36,489 nt of DNA from JBHELG01 sp046263195. GTDB taxonomy: Bacteria > Actinomycetota > Nitriliruptoria > Nitriliruptorales > JAHWKO01. The stretch covers positions 1-36,489 of the forward strand of contig JBHELG010000074.1 of NCBI GenBank assembly GCA_046263195.1, in the 5' to 3' direction. A program made the translations under genes and the position numbers. Positions 22,900 through 31,807 of the stretch are shown here, piece after piece. The notes beneath the pieces were generated by a model that worked only from the letters and a program-made list of their open reading frames with translations, did no database searches and was not told the DNA's origin. Position 1 is the first letter of the stretch, and the number at the start of each line of letters is the position of its first letter.

Positions 22900-23220
22900 A
22901 TGGAACTACGAGGCAGCGAAGCAGGGACGGTCTTCGTGGGGACGGCCCGGGTCGACGTTCACCTGCCGGGAGTAGGGTCGCTGAAGGGCAAGCGAGCCGT
23001 GATGAACCGCATGAAGGCGTCGCTGCAGAAGGAGCTTGGTTGCAGCGTGGCCGAAGTCGGCTATCAGGACCTGTGGCAGCGCGCCGCGATCGGGGTGGCG
23101 GCCGCGACCTCGAGCGAAACCGGCGCCCAACGTGTCCTGGATCGAATCGTCGCGATCATCGAACGGGATCCTCGGGTCGTGGTGACCCACATCATGCCGA
23201 CGGTCGGGGAGGTCACCTGA
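22900..23220 (+). CDS. ylxP: YlxP/DUF503 family protein
   Basis: A 106-residue DUF503 protein, commonly encoded between infB and rbfA; its role is undefined, though the position points to ribosome or RNA biology. Signature: VGTARVDVHLPGVGSLKGKRAVMNRMKASLQKELGCSVAEVGYQDLWQRA, then a C-terminal alpha-beta part ending in RDPRVVVTHIMPTVGEV. The ATG start is preceded by GGTGGAGGCCGG. The 95-base gap after infB holds a hairpin GGCGCG-AGGA-CGCGCC (22844-22859) and a CTAGACAG motif (22878-22885) like those upstream of nusA and infB. Confidence 0.88.
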   Translation: MELRGSEAGTVFVGTARVDVHLPGVGSLKGKRAVMNRMKASLQKELGCSVAEVGYQDLWQRAAIGVAAATSSETGAQRVLDRIVAIIERDPRVVVTHIMPTVGEVT

Positions 23221-23265
23221 GGAGAAGAGCAGAGGGCGAGACACATCGGCACGATTGGTTGATAG

Positions 23266-23757
23266 ATGGCCAGGAAGCGCAATCCGCGCCTCGAGCAGGC
23301 CGTGAGGGAGGCGATCGCGGAGCTTCTCGAGGAGGAGATCGCCGACCCTCGGGTTTCCCACGTGACGATCACAGACGTCCGCGTGAGTGAGGACCAGCGG
23401 CACGCCACCGTCTACTACACCAGCCTCGACACGGGTCTGCTGGCGGGTGGCCCGCAGAGAATGACCAGGGACATGCCGCGCGGCCCGAGTGAAGTCGCAG
23501 ATGGACTCGCCAGCGCCGCTCCGCGACTTCAGGGGCTCCTGGGCAGGCGCGTGCGCATGCGTAACACCCCCACCCTCGTGTTCGAGCCCGACCAGCTCGC
23601 GGCGGAGGCCCGCCGTATCGACGAGCTGCTGCGCTCGGAGCATTCGACCGGTCAGAGCGGTGACCGCGTGCCCGACTTGGGGGCGAGCAGTACGAATGAC
23701 AGCTTCCCTCACGGAAGCGGCTCGGCAGCGCCGGAGGAGGCGGGCGGGACGAGATGA
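23266..23757 (+). CDS. rbfA: 30S ribosome-binding factor A
   Basis: Late 30S assembly factor that binds the 16S 5' region. The core (1-125) shows RLEQAVREAIAELLEEEIADPRVSHVTITDVRVSEDQRHATVYY and the final LQGLLGRRVRMRNTPTLVFEPD. A disordered tail of about 38 residues rich in Gly, Ser and Glu follows. Relatives insert a short, regular segment where this protein has LDTGLLAGGPQRMTRDMPRGPSEVADGLASA. Stop and start overlap the next gene as ATGA at 23754. Confidence 0.94.
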   Translation: MARKRNPRLEQAVREAIAELLEEEIADPRVSHVTITDVRVSEDQRHATVYYTSLDTGLLAGGPQRMTRDMPRGPSEVADGLASAAPRLQGLLGRRVRMRNTPTLVFEPDQLAAEARRIDELLRSEHSTGQSGDRVPDLGASSTNDSFPHGSGSAAPEEAGGTR

Positions 23758-24884
23758 CGACCGATCCAGCAACTGCCCACCGGATGCGAGCTTCAGGAAG
23801 CTCCGGAGACAGGCACGGGCCGGCCGCACCCGGCAGCGCCGAAGGCACGGACGGGCGGGACGCGTCGGGTGAGCGTCCGAGCTGGTCGGTCGACATCACG
23901 GAGGAGGAGTGGGAGGCGGCGGTAACACGCATCCACGAGGTGGGCGAGTCGGGCACGGCGATCGGCCTGGCATGCCACGCTGATCCCGACGGGGACGCGC
24001 TCGGTTCCCTGCTCGCACTACACCTGTTCCTGAGAAGGCTCGGCTACGAGACGGTGGCATCGTGGGGCAGCGACCCCTTCGTCGTCCCGCCGCAATACAC
24101 CTTCCTGCCTGGGCTACACACCCTTCTACCCCCCCACGAGTTCCCCGACGAACCGGAGTTGCTCCTCACCTTCGATGCCGGCTGTACGGAGCGGCTCGGT
24201 TTGCTCACCCCGGCCGCCGCCCGAACCAAGACGCTGATCGTCGTCGATCATCACGAGTCGAATGACCGTTTCGGTGACGTGAACCTCGTCGCACCACACG
24301 CGGCCGCGACTGTCGTGCTCGTCGACGAACTCGTCCGAAGGCTGGGAGGGAGCCCGGACCGCGACATCGCCGCCTGCCTCTACACCGGCCTCGTCACCGA
24401 CACCGGCCGCTTCCAGTACCGCAACGTCGATCGTTCCACGATGGAGCTTGGCAGCCGCCTCATAGGCAAGGGCATCGAGCACGCGGAGATAAGCCGCCAG
24501 ATGTTCGACACCCACTCGTTCGGCTACCTCAAGGTCCTCGGCCGGGTTCTGGCTCGCTCGACCTTCGTTCCCGAGGCGAGCCTCGTCTACTCATGGGTGG
24601 AGCAGGCGGACCTGGACCGTTTCGGAGTTGCGCTGGAGGAGACCGAAGGAATCATCGACGTGCTGCGCTCCGCGGACGCGGCCGAGGTCACGATGGTCAT
24701 AAAGGAACAGGCCGATGGGGAATGGCGGGTCTCGCTGCGTTCGAAGGGACGCACCGACGTGGGAGCGTTGGCGCACGAGTTCGGTGGTGGCGGCCATCCT
24801 TTTTCGGCCGGCTTCGTGTTCGACGGCTCGCGTGAGGCCGCAGTCTCCCGGGTCGTCCACTTGCTCGCTGCCCAGGACCGCTAG
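23754..24884 (+). CDS. nrnA: DHH/DHHA1 phosphoesterase, NrnA-like (nanoRNase / pAp phosphatase)
   Basis: 376 residues. After a variable N-terminus of about 45 residues the DHH domain shows the manganese-binding motifs: CHADPDGDALGSLLAL (motif I), LLTFDAGCTER (motif II), and IVVDHHESNDRFGDVNLV (motif III with DHH). TDTGRFQYRNV comes next. The DHHA1 domain closes with EFGGGGHPFSAGF. Bacterial NrnA enzymes degrade 2-5 nt RNAs and dephosphorylate pAp; the rbfA-nrnA-truB order is common in Gram-positives and actinobacteria. Cyclic dinucleotide phosphodiesterase activity is an alternative that motif reading cannot exclude. It is translationally coupled to rbfA. Confidence 0.92.
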   Translation: MTTDPATAHRMRASGSSGDRHGPAAPGSAEGTDGRDASGERPSWSVDITEEEWEAAVTRIHEVGESGTAIGLACHADPDGDALGSLLALHLFLRRLGYETVASWGSDPFVVPPQYTFLPGLHTLLPPHEFPDEPELLLTFDAGCTERLGLLTPAAARTKTLIVVDHHESNDRFGDVNLVAPHAAATVVLVDELVRRLGGSPDRDIAACLYTGLVTDTGRFQYRNVDRSTMELGSRLIGKGIEHAEISRQMFDTHSFGYLKVLGRVLARSTFVPEASLVYSWVEQADLDRFGVALEETEGIIDVLRSADAAEVTMVIKEQADGEWRVSLRSKGRTDVGALAHEFGGGGHPFSAGFVFDGSREAAVSRVVHLLAAQDR

Positions 24885-24887
24885 ACG

Positions 24888-25823
24888 GTGGTCAGCCGCA
24901 GCGACGACGGCGGCAACCGCACGCTCAATGGCGTCCTCGTCATCGACAAGCCGGCGGGGTGGGGTTCGACGGACGTCGTCCGCATCGTGCGACACGCGGC
25001 CGGTCAGCGACGAGTCGGGCACACGGGCACGCTTGATCCTGACGCCACCGGGGTGCTGGTGGTCTGCCTCGGTCGAGCTACCCGCCTCGTTCGCTTCCTT
25101 CAGACAGGCCGGAAAACCTACCTGGCGAGCCTGGCGCTCGGCATCGAGACGACGACACAGGACGTTAGCGGGCAGGTGGTGGCGCAACATTCGGCCTCGC
25201 ACGTCGACGAACGTGTCCTCTGCCAGGTCCTGACGAGCTTCGTCGGCGACATCGAACAGGTTCCGCCGATGATGTCCGCAGTCAAGGTCGGAGGCGAGCG
25301 CCTCTACGACTTGGCGCGCCGGGGGGAGCAGGTCGAGCGCCGCCCGCGTCGGGTGACGGTCCATGAGATCGTGCTCGATGCGTTCACGGCCGGGGAGCGC
25401 GCTGAGGTGACGTTTCTCGTCACATGCTCCTCGGGCACGTATGTCCGCACCCTCTGTCACGACATAGGCCAGGCGCTCGGCTGTGGAGGGACTCTCACCG
25501 CACTTAGACGATTGGCGAACGGTCCGTTCACCGTGGACGATGCCCACGCGCTCGAGGAAGTCGCCACTCGGGGGGAGGACGGTTCGCTTGCCGCCATCCT
25601 CCTCTCGCCTCGTGATGCTGTCCGTGGCCTGCCGACGCTCGAGGCAAGCCCTGAGCAGGCGCGTGCGGTCGCCGTGGGCCGGAGTTTGCCGGCCCGTGGC
25701 GTCGAGGGACCTTTCGCCGTGGTCACCGGCGAGCGCTTGCTCGCCGTCTACGCCGACAAGGGTGGAGGCGCCAGGCCCGAGGCAGTACTCGTTCAGCCGG
25801 AGGACCTAGGAACGGCAAGTTGA
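24888..25823 (+). CDS. truB: tRNA pseudouridine-55 synthase
   Basis: Forms pseudouridine at position 55 of the tRNA T-loop. Signature: LNGVLVIDKPAGWGSTDVV, the catalytic aspartate in GHTGTLDPDATGVLVV, KTYLASLALGIETTTQD, and CSSGTYVRTLCHDIGQALG. A C-terminal PUA-like extension gives 311 residues. GTG 24888 lies 3 bases after nrnA; the stop TGA overlaps the TTG start of ribF. Confidence 0.96.
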   Translation: MVSRSDDGGNRTLNGVLVIDKPAGWGSTDVVRIVRHAAGQRRVGHTGTLDPDATGVLVVCLGRATRLVRFLQTGRKTYLASLALGIETTTQDVSGQVVAQHSASHVDERVLCQVLTSFVGDIEQVPPMMSAVKVGGERLYDLARRGEQVERRPRRVTVHEIVLDAFTAGERAEVTFLVTCSSGTYVRTLCHDIGQALGCGGTLTALRRLANGPFTVDDAHALEEVATRGEDGSLAAILLSPRDAVRGLPTLEASPEQARAVAVGRSLPARGVEGPFAVVTGERLLAVYADKGGGARPEAVLVQPEDLGTAS

Positions 25824-26893
25824 GCACCCGACCAGGTTCGGTCCAGACGGCCAGACGGGTGGCATGGTCACTGGGGGAGGTCTTGGCGGTCCCCTCCGCG
25901 GTGACGGTCGGGTTCTTCGACGGGGTCCACCGCGGCCACCAGCTACTCGTCGACCGCACCAGGCAACATGCCATGTCAGGCTCCCTCCGAACGGTCGCGG
26001 CGACCTTCGATCGCCACCCGACCCAGGTGATCCGTCCCGGCTCCGAACCGCCGCTGCTCATGACTCTCGCTCGGCGAATTCGCACGCTGCACGAGGTCGG
26101 GGCCGACTTCGTGCTCGTCATACCGTTCACCGTCGAACTGTCGGAACTCTCTCCGCAGGCGTTCGTCGACACGGTCCTCGTCAAGACCCTGAGCGCCGAG
26201 GTCGTCGTCGTCGGAGAGAACTTCCGGTTTGGACACCTGGCGGCGGGTGACGCGAGGACGCTGCGCGAGCTCGGGAGCGAACGGGGGCTGGAGGTGGAGG
26301 TGGTCGAGTTGCTCACCCTCGATGACCTTCCGATCTCCTCCACGGAGATTCGCCGCCACATCGCCCTCGGAGACGTCCAGTGGGCGGCTGCCGCGCTCGG
26401 CCGTCCCCATATCGTCGACGGCGTGGTCGTTCAAGGCCAGGGGCGGGGACGCAGCATCGGTATTCCAACGGCGAATATCGAGGTCGCGCCCCACACGCAG
26501 CTGCCTGCCAAGGGCGTGTACGCGGGCCACGTGGTCATGGACTCCGGCGTCCTTCCTACCCCCCCGGCTACGTCGCGGCCTCGGGCAAGCCAAGACCGCT
26601 CCCAGCTGCCGGAGCCCTCCTTCGCACTCCCGCCCGACGGGGGGTCGCTCCGGGTACCCGCAGTGATGAATATCGGCGTACGGCCGACCTTCGGCGGCCG
26701 CACCTTGACGGTCGAGGCTCACCTGCTCGACTTCGAGGCCGACCTGTACGGCGCTGTTGTCGCGGTCGAGCTGGAACATCGCCTGCGGGAGGAACGCCGC
26801 TTCGCTGCCCCAAAGGAGCTTGTCGCTCAGATCCGGGCCGACATAGCCCACGGCCGGGACCTGCTTGGTCTCGCTCCTCGGCCGTTCACGTGA
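25820..26893 (+). CDS. ribF: Bifunctional riboflavin kinase / FAD synthetase, with an insertion in the kinase domain
   Basis: Makes FMN and FAD. The N-terminal FMN adenylyltransferase domain shows VGFFDGVHRGHQ (nucleotide-binding HxGH), VVGENFRFGH, and ISSTEIRRHIALGD. The C-terminal riboflavin kinase domain begins at about 195 with GRPHIVDGVVVQGQGRGRSIG, the PTAN motif, and KGVYAGHV. Between KGVYAGHVVM and VMNIGVRPTFGG there are about 35 extra residues (243-277; Pro, Ser, Arg-rich) where relatives have a tight turn. The DNA of that segment carries a reverse-strand core of the dispersed repeat (26577-26603). The start is TTG at 25820 overlapping the truB stop (TTGA). Total 357 residues. Confidence 0.94.
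   Translation: MSTRPGSVQTARRVAWSLGEVLAVPSAVTVGFFDGVHRGHQLLVDRTRQHAMSGSLRTVAATFDRHPTQVIRPGSEPPLLMTLARRIRTLHEVGADFVLVIPFTVELSELSPQAFVDTVLVKTLSAEVVVVGENFRFGHLAAGDARTLRELGSERGLEVEVVELLTLDDLPISSTEIRRHIALGDVQWAAAALGRPHIVDGVVVQGQGRGRSIGIPTANIEVAPHTQLPAKGVYAGHVVMDSGVLPTPPATSRPRASQDRSQLPEPSFALPPDGGSLRVPAVMNIGVRPTFGGRTLTVEAHLLDFEADLYGAVVAVELEHRLREERRFAAPKELVAQIRADIAHGRDLLGLAPRPFT
26577..26603 (-). repeat. Core fragment of the dispersed repeat inside ribF
   Basis: Read on the minus strand, this contains GGGAGCGGTCTTGG followed by CTTGCCCGAGGCC. It matches the first half of repeat copies A (1277) and B (19846) with at most one or two differences over about 22 bases, then diverges; the inner hairpin is not kept. 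It lies within the segment that encodes the extra residues of ribF. Confidence 0.5.
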
Positions 26894-27276
26894 GGATCGC
26901 CCAGCCGCCGGTCAATGCTTCTCAGGCGAGGCCGTCGAGTCCGGTTGCCGTGCCCGGAACCCTGTGTCACACTGCGGCCACTATTGCCCGGCTCGTTGCA
27001 ACTTCGAGCCCGGTCACGCCGGAAGGCGCAGCGGATAGCGAGTCGTGGCTAGGCTGGCGCTGGACGGACCGGTTCCCAGGAATTTCGGAGGACCGTCCGA
27101 CAGCGTCAATTGGGCTGCCACGGTACGGTCCCTCGGACCCGTTCCTGATCGTGCTGTGCCGGTACGGTGGAAAGCGATCCACCTTCGGGAGCTCGCGTGA
27201 GCCCGCCATGGCGCACGCGAATCCCAACGGCGCCCGCAGACCCGTGCGGGAGTGGAGTCGAGTTCAGGAGACGCTC
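26894..27276 (+). promoter_or_regulatory. rpsO upstream region with two promoter-like hexamers and a leader hairpin
   Basis: 383 bases with no gene I can support, although the rpsO frame stays open. CGGTACGGT occurs twice, giving two possible -10 elements TACGGT (27124-27129 and 27163-27168) 39 bases apart; no clear -35. Between them is a small inverted repeat GGTCC-CTC-GGACC. Near the gene, CCCGCA-GACCCG-TGCGGG (27233-27250) forms a hairpin ending 26 bases before the rpsO start. S15 commonly represses its own mRNA through leader structures, so this is a candidate site; that role is inferred. Confidence 0.4.
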
Positions 27277-27549
27277 GTGGCTGTGACCCTCTCCGATGAG
27301 CGGCAGGAGATCATCCGTAGGTTCGCCCGGCACGAGGGCGACACGGGCTCCGCCGAGGTGCAGGTCGCTCTGCTAACTGCGCGCATCAACCATCTCACGG
27401 AACACTTGCGCACGCACAAGAAGGACCACCACTCGCGGCGCGGACTGCTCATGCTCGTCGGCCAGCGGAAGCGGCTGCTCAGCTACCTGCGGAAGACGGA
27501 CATCAACCGCTACCGCTCGCTCATCGCTGAACTCGGCTTGCGCCGTTGA
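27277..27549 (+). CDS. rpsO: 30S ribosomal protein S15
   Basis: Primary 16S-binding protein. The GTG at 27277, preceded by CAGGAGACGCTC, gives a 90-residue product, the family length. Motifs: EIIRRFARHEGDTGSAEVQVALLTARINHLTEHLRTHKKDHHSRRGLLMLVGQRKRLLSYL and the end DINRYRSLIAELGLRR. The longer in-frame reading frame upstream reaches back over ribF in another frame and is not used. It precedes pnp, the standard rpsO-pnp order. Confidence 0.97.
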   Translation: MAVTLSDERQEIIRRFARHEGDTGSAEVQVALLTARINHLTEHLRTHKKDHHSRRGLLMLVGQRKRLLSYLRKTDINRYRSLIAELGLRR

Positions 27550-27761
27550 ACCAGCTGGGAGCCGTGGGAGCGAACCGCTCGTCGAGAGAGACCTGATCCC
27601 GGAAGAGGCCGGGCCCCGCACAAACAGATCGTGAGGCGCGAGAATCCCGTCGGTCGTCAGTGGAGACGGGTGAGAATGCTCAACCGCCCCCACTGATGGA
27701 CCGGCAGTCCTTGGGCCTCACGCGAGGCGGCCCGTTCAAGGCCGCGGAAGGAGGCCCACCC

Positions 27762-30305
27762 GTGGGCAAGCTCGGAACTTACGAACGCACTGTCGAGATC
27801 GACGGCAAGATCCTCCGCTTTGAGAGCGGCAAGCTCGCCCGGCAGGCCGGCGGCGCGGTCGTGGCCAGCATGGGGGACACGACCGTGCTCACGACCACGA
27901 CGGCATCGGGATCATCGCGCGAGCACCTCGACTTCTTCCCGCTCACGGTCGACGTCGAAGAGCGCATGTACGCGGCAGGCAAGATCCCCGGAGGCTTTTT
28001 CAAACGAGAGGGGCGTCCCTCGGAGAACGCGATCCTCACCGCGCGGCTCATCGACCGTCCGCTACGCCCCACGTTCGCCGACGGGCTCCGCAACGAGATA
28101 CAGGTCGTCAACACCGTGTTGCAGACCGGACTCGTCGACCCCTACGACGTCGTTGCCATCAACGCCTCGTCGCTGGCCACTCTGCTGGCAGGCGTCCCGT
28201 TCGACGGCCCCGTAGCGGGAGTGCGCTACGCGATGCTGCGCGATGGGTCGTGGGTCGCATTCCCGACCTTCCAGCAGCTCGACGACGAAGCCGTCTTTCA
28301 GATGGTCGTGGCTGGACGCGTCGCTGGACAGGACGGCGACGGTGACGTGGCCATCCTCATGGTCGAGGCCGACGCGCCAGAACATGCCTGGCGCCACGTC
28401 GAGGCGGGGGGGCCCGAACCGACTGAGGAGCGCATCGGCGAGGCCATCGAGTCGGTCAAGCCGATCTTGCGTGCGCTCTGCGAGGCCCAGCAGGCGTTCG
28501 TCGACGAGGTGGGTGTTCGAGCGGCAGGCGACTTCCGGCTCTACGAGGACTACTCCCCTGAGGTGTACGAGCTCGTTGAACGAATCGGGGCGACACCGTT
28601 GCGGGATGCCTACACGAACGAGGGCACGAAGCAGGAGAGGGCCGAGCTAGTCGGGGCGGTACGCGAGGAGACGCTGCGGCAAGTCCTGGCCGAGGTCCGC
28701 GAGGAGCTCGGAGAGGACGAGCTCAACAAGCAGGCACGGCAGGCTTTCCGCTCGCTCGAGAAGCGGATCGTGCGCGAGATGATCACGCGGTCTGGCACTC
28801 GAGTTGACGGACGGAGTCCTCGTGAGATCCGGCCGGTATCGGCGGAGGTAGGTGTACTCGACCGCGTGCACGGGTCGAGCATCTTCCAACGCGGCGAGAC
28901 CCAGGTCGTGAACATCCTCGCACTCGGCATGTTGCGCGAGTCCCAGCGGCTCGACACCCTTCATCCCGAAGAGGAGAAGCGCTACATCCACCACTACAAC
29001 ATGCCTCCCTACTCGACCGGGGAAGTAGGGCGCATCGGATCACCGAAACGCCGCGAGATCGGCCATGGACTGCTCGCCGAGCGAGCCCTGCTACCGGCCG
29101 TCCCTGACGAGGAGGAGTGGCCGTACGCAATACGGCTCGTCTCCGAGGTGGTGGGCTCGAATGGATCGACCTCCATGGCGGCCGTGTGCGCATCGACCCT
29201 CTCGCTCATGGACGGCGGGGTGCCAATCAGGGCACCCGTGGCGGGTATCGCAATGGGCCTCATTCACGAGGGCGGCCACTACACGACCCTCACCGACATT
29301 CAGGGAGTGGAGGACTTCTTCGGGGACATGGACTTCAAGGTGGCCGGGACCGAGCGCTTCGTCACCGCACTGCAACTCGACACGAAGCTGTCCGGAATCC
29401 CGTCCGACGTGCTGAGCGCCGCCCTCCTGCAGGCACGCGAGGCCCGTTTGGCGATTCTCGAGGTGATGACCAGCGCCATCGGCGAGCCCCGGCCCCACGT
29501 GAAGGCGACCGCACCGCAGGTGACGACGATCACCATCCCCTCCGACAAGATCGGCGAGCTCATCGGCCCGAAGGGAAAGGTGATCCGCGAGATCACCGAG
29601 GAAACAGGCGCGGACATCGATGTCGAAGACGACGGCGCAAGGGGTGTCGTTCGCATCTACGCGTCCAGCAGGGATCAAGCCCAGGCGGCGGCCGACCGCG
29701 TCAACGCCATCGCTAACCCCACCATCCCCAAGGAGGGTGAGCGTTACCACGGGACCATTGTGAAGACCATGGACTTCGGCGCCTTCGTCAGCCTCACCCC
29801 GGGAGTGGACGGACTGCTCCATATCTCGAAGATCGGCCAGAAGGCCGGGCGGAGGCTCGAACACGCCGAGGAGGCCGTCAACGTCGGAGAGAAGGTCTGG
29901 GTGGAAGTGAAAGAAGTCCGCCCCGGTGGTAAGTACTCCCTCGACTACGTGGAGGGAGGCGAGGGAAGTGACGGCACCTCCCGAGAGGAGCAGCCAGCCA
30001 CCAGCCAGGAGCGCCGTCCGCCTCCGGCGTCTGAGGCCCCCTCGGACCGCTCGACGCCTACGGTTGGGGAGCCGTCGACAGTCGGCGAACGGGACCGAGG
30101 TGGCGATCGCCGCGAGCGTCGAGAGCGGGAACGGGCGGAGCAGCGTTCGAGCAGTCTCGACCGCACAGCCGCCGTGCCAGACCGCGAAGGCGGCTCGGAT
30201 AGCGCCAACCAGACGTCGCCGCGCTCCAGCGCCACTCAGCGTGGCAACACGAGCTCACTCGAGGAGAGCAAGAGAGTCCGAACCCGAACCCGCTCACGGG
30301 AGTAG
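27762..30305 (+). CDS. pnp: Polyribonucleotide nucleotidyltransferase (PNPase) with long charged C-terminal tail
   Basis: 3'-5' phosphorolytic exoribonuclease of the RNA degradosome. Start: the GTG at 27762 has GGAAGGAGG at ideal spacing and begins just before the conserved YERTVEIDGKILRFESGKLARQA; in-frame starts further up (27660, 27696) add poorly conserved residues. Domain order: RNase PH-like 1, helical linker, RNase PH-like 2 (GETQVVNILALGM, YNMPPYSTGEVGRIGSPKRREIGHG), KH with IGPKGKVIREI, and S1 with VKTMDFGAFVSLTPGVDGLLHISKI. After the S1 domain come about 110 residues rich in Ser, Arg, Glu and Pro, predicted disordered. Total 847 residues. Confidence 0.95.
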   Translation: MGKLGTYERTVEIDGKILRFESGKLARQAGGAVVASMGDTTVLTTTTASGSSREHLDFFPLTVDVEERMYAAGKIPGGFFKREGRPSENAILTARLIDRPLRPTFADGLRNEIQVVNTVLQTGLVDPYDVVAINASSLATLLAGVPFDGPVAGVRYAMLRDGSWVAFPTFQQLDDEAVFQMVVAGRVAGQDGDGDVAILMVEADAPEHAWRHVEAGGPEPTEERIGEAIESVKPILRALCEAQQAFVDEVGVRAAGDFRLYEDYSPEVYELVERIGATPLRDAYTNEGTKQERAELVGAVREETLRQVLAEVREELGEDELNKQARQAFRSLEKRIVREMITRSGTRVDGRSPREIRPVSAEVGVLDRVHGSSIFQRGETQVVNILALGMLRESQRLDTLHPEEEKRYIHHYNMPPYSTGEVGRIGSPKRREIGHGLLAERALLPAVPDEEEWPYAIRLVSEVVGSNGSTSMAAVCASTLSLMDGGVPIRAPVAGIAMGLIHEGGHYTTLTDIQGVEDFFGDMDFKVAGTERFVTALQLDTKLSGIPSDVLSAALLQAREARLAILEVMTSAIGEPRPHVKATAPQVTTITIPSDKIGELIGPKGKVIREITEETGADIDVEDDGARGVVRIYASSRDQAQAAADRVNAIANPTIPKEGERYHGTIVKTMDFGAFVSLTPGVDGLLHISKIGQKAGRRLEHAEEAVNVGEKVWVEVKEVRPGGKYSLDYVEGGEGSDGTSREEQPATSQERRPPPASEAPSDRSTPTVGEPSTVGERDRGGDRRERRERERAEQRSSSLDRTAAVPDREGGSDSANQTSPRSSATQRGNTSSLEESKRVRTRTRSRE

Positions 30306-30346
30306 AAACAGACCGCAGCGGGCAGTCCCCCACAGCAGGAGGAAGC

Positions 30347-31612
30347 GTGGACTTCCACGACACAGTGCTGCCCTCGGGCATCCGGGTCGTCACCGAGACC
30401 ATGGCAAGCGTGCGCTCGACGGCAATCGGTTTCTGGATCGGTGTCGGATCGCGAGACGAAGAAGGAAGCGATCAGGGCGCCTCTCACTTCCTGGAGCACC
30501 TCCTGTTCAAGGGCACCGAGCAGCGGAGTGCCAAGCAGATCGCCGAGGAGATCGACTCCGTCGGTGGGGACCTGAACGCTTTCACCTCCAAGGAGTACAC
30601 CTGCTTCTACGCACGGGTGCTCGACCATGACCTGCCGGTCGCGGCGGACGTGCTCGCTGACATGGTCTCATCGGCGACGATCTCCTCCACCGACGTCGAA
30701 CAGGAGCGCCACGTCGTCCTCGAGGAGATCAACATCCACTTCGACACGCCCGAGGATCTTGTCCACTCCGATTTCGCCCAGGTCCTGTTCGACGGTCACC
30801 CCCTCGCCCGCGAAGTGCTTGGCACCGCGGATTCGCTCGCTTCGATGAGCCGCCCGCAGGTCCATGACTACTACACCCGCTACTACAGCCCGGTGAACCT
30901 CACCATCGCGGTCGCCGGCAACGTCAGCCACGGGAGGGTGTTGGAACTCGCCGAGAGTCTGGTCGGGGATCTTGGCCGGCCCAGCGGTGTACGGCCGCAG
31001 CGGACCACTCCCGACAATTACGCAGGTGGCAAGGTAGGCATCCGGAGCCGCCCCACGGAGCAGGCTCACGTCGTGCTGGGCACGCGGGGCCTGAGACGCG
31101 ACGACGAACGCCGATTCGTGCTCTACGTCCTCAACACCGTCCTCGGCGCAGGGATGTCATCTCGCCTTTTCCAAGGGATCCGGGAGGAGCGTGGGCTCGC
31201 GTACTCGACCTACAGCTACCACTCGTCCTACCTCGACGGCGGCTACCTGGGCGCCTACGCGGGGACAACCCCCGCCAAGGTGGACGAGTTGCTCAAGGTG
31301 CTGTGTGACGAGCTCGACCGGCTCCCGGAGACGATCGAGGGCCATGAGGTCGAGCGTGCCAAGGGCAACGTCAAAGGTGGCATGGTGCTCGGACTCGAGG
31401 ATACGAGCTCGCGCATGACCAGATTGGGAAAGATGGTGGCCACAGGCGCGGAGGTCGTCGGCGTAGATGAGGCCCTCCGTCGGGTGGACGCGGTCGAGTT
31501 CGACGCCGTTCGCCAGCTCGCCTCCGACCTGATCGCTGCCCCGCGCTGTCTGGCGTTGGTCGGCCCCTTCGACTCCGAGGACCGCGAACGCTTCGCTGCC
31601 TACGTACGCTGA
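30347..31612 (+). CDS. M16 family (pitrilysin/insulinase-like) zinc peptidase
   Basis: 421 residues with the inverted zinc motif HFLEH, the downstream glutamate expected in VVLEEINIHFDTPEDLVH, and the M16 layout of two alpha-beta halves. The second half carries the family GMSSRLFQGIREERGLAYSTYSY motif. It is located directly after pnp as in Bacillus (mlpA/ymxG) and many actinobacteria, where the role is unclear; it has been linked to protein turnover. No signal peptide is seen, so it is probably cytoplasmic. The GTG start at 30347 follows AGGAGGAAGC. Confidence 0.93.
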   Translation: MDFHDTVLPSGIRVVTETMASVRSTAIGFWIGVGSRDEEGSDQGASHFLEHLLFKGTEQRSAKQIAEEIDSVGGDLNAFTSKEYTCFYARVLDHDLPVAADVLADMVSSATISSTDVEQERHVVLEEINIHFDTPEDLVHSDFAQVLFDGHPLAREVLGTADSLASMSRPQVHDYYTRYYSPVNLTIAVAGNVSHGRVLELAESLVGDLGRPSGVRPQRTTPDNYAGGKVGIRSRPTEQAHVVLGTRGLRRDDERRFVLYVLNTVLGAGMSSRLFQGIREERGLAYSTYSYHSSYLDGGYLGAYAGTTPAKVDELLKVLCDELDRLPETIEGHEVERAKGNVKGGMVLGLEDTSSRMTRLGKMVATGAEVVGVDEALRRVDAVEFDAVRQLASDLIAAPRCLALVGPFDSEDRERFAAYVR

Positions 31613-31751
31613 GCCGCACCTCGGGTTGGAATGGGCTTCGGTCCCAGTCGGCTACGGCGTGAGGCGGCCCGCTACCGGCCTCGCGCGCTCACAGTTCAGG
31701 TGGAGAGCCCCGCCCGGTGAGCGTCGCGCCACGAGCGGTTGATCGGCCCTC

Positions 31752-31757
31752 TACCCT
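31752..31757 (+). promoter_or_regulatory. Putative -10 element for the dapB operon
   Basis: TACCCT fits TANNNT and is identical to the hexamers upstream of rpsB and rimP. It lies 50 bases before the dapB start in a 195-base gap after the M16 gene. No good -35 is visible. Low confidence. Confidence 0.3.
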
Positions 31758-31807
31758 ATGGGCGGGAGAGCGCTTGGGGAGCTCGACCGGCGAGCAGAGG
31801 AAGGACG

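Noticed and set aside
26380..27276. 299-residue N-terminal extension of rpsO
   Set aside because: It overlaps ribF in another frame and then runs through a promoter-like region; GTG 27277 with a good ribosome-binding site gives the normal S15 length.
31660..31681. Possible terminator stem (GAGGC...GCCTC) after the M16 peptidase gene
   Set aside because: The stem has a bulge and no T-tract follows, so it is not distinguishable from background pairing in GC-rich DNA.
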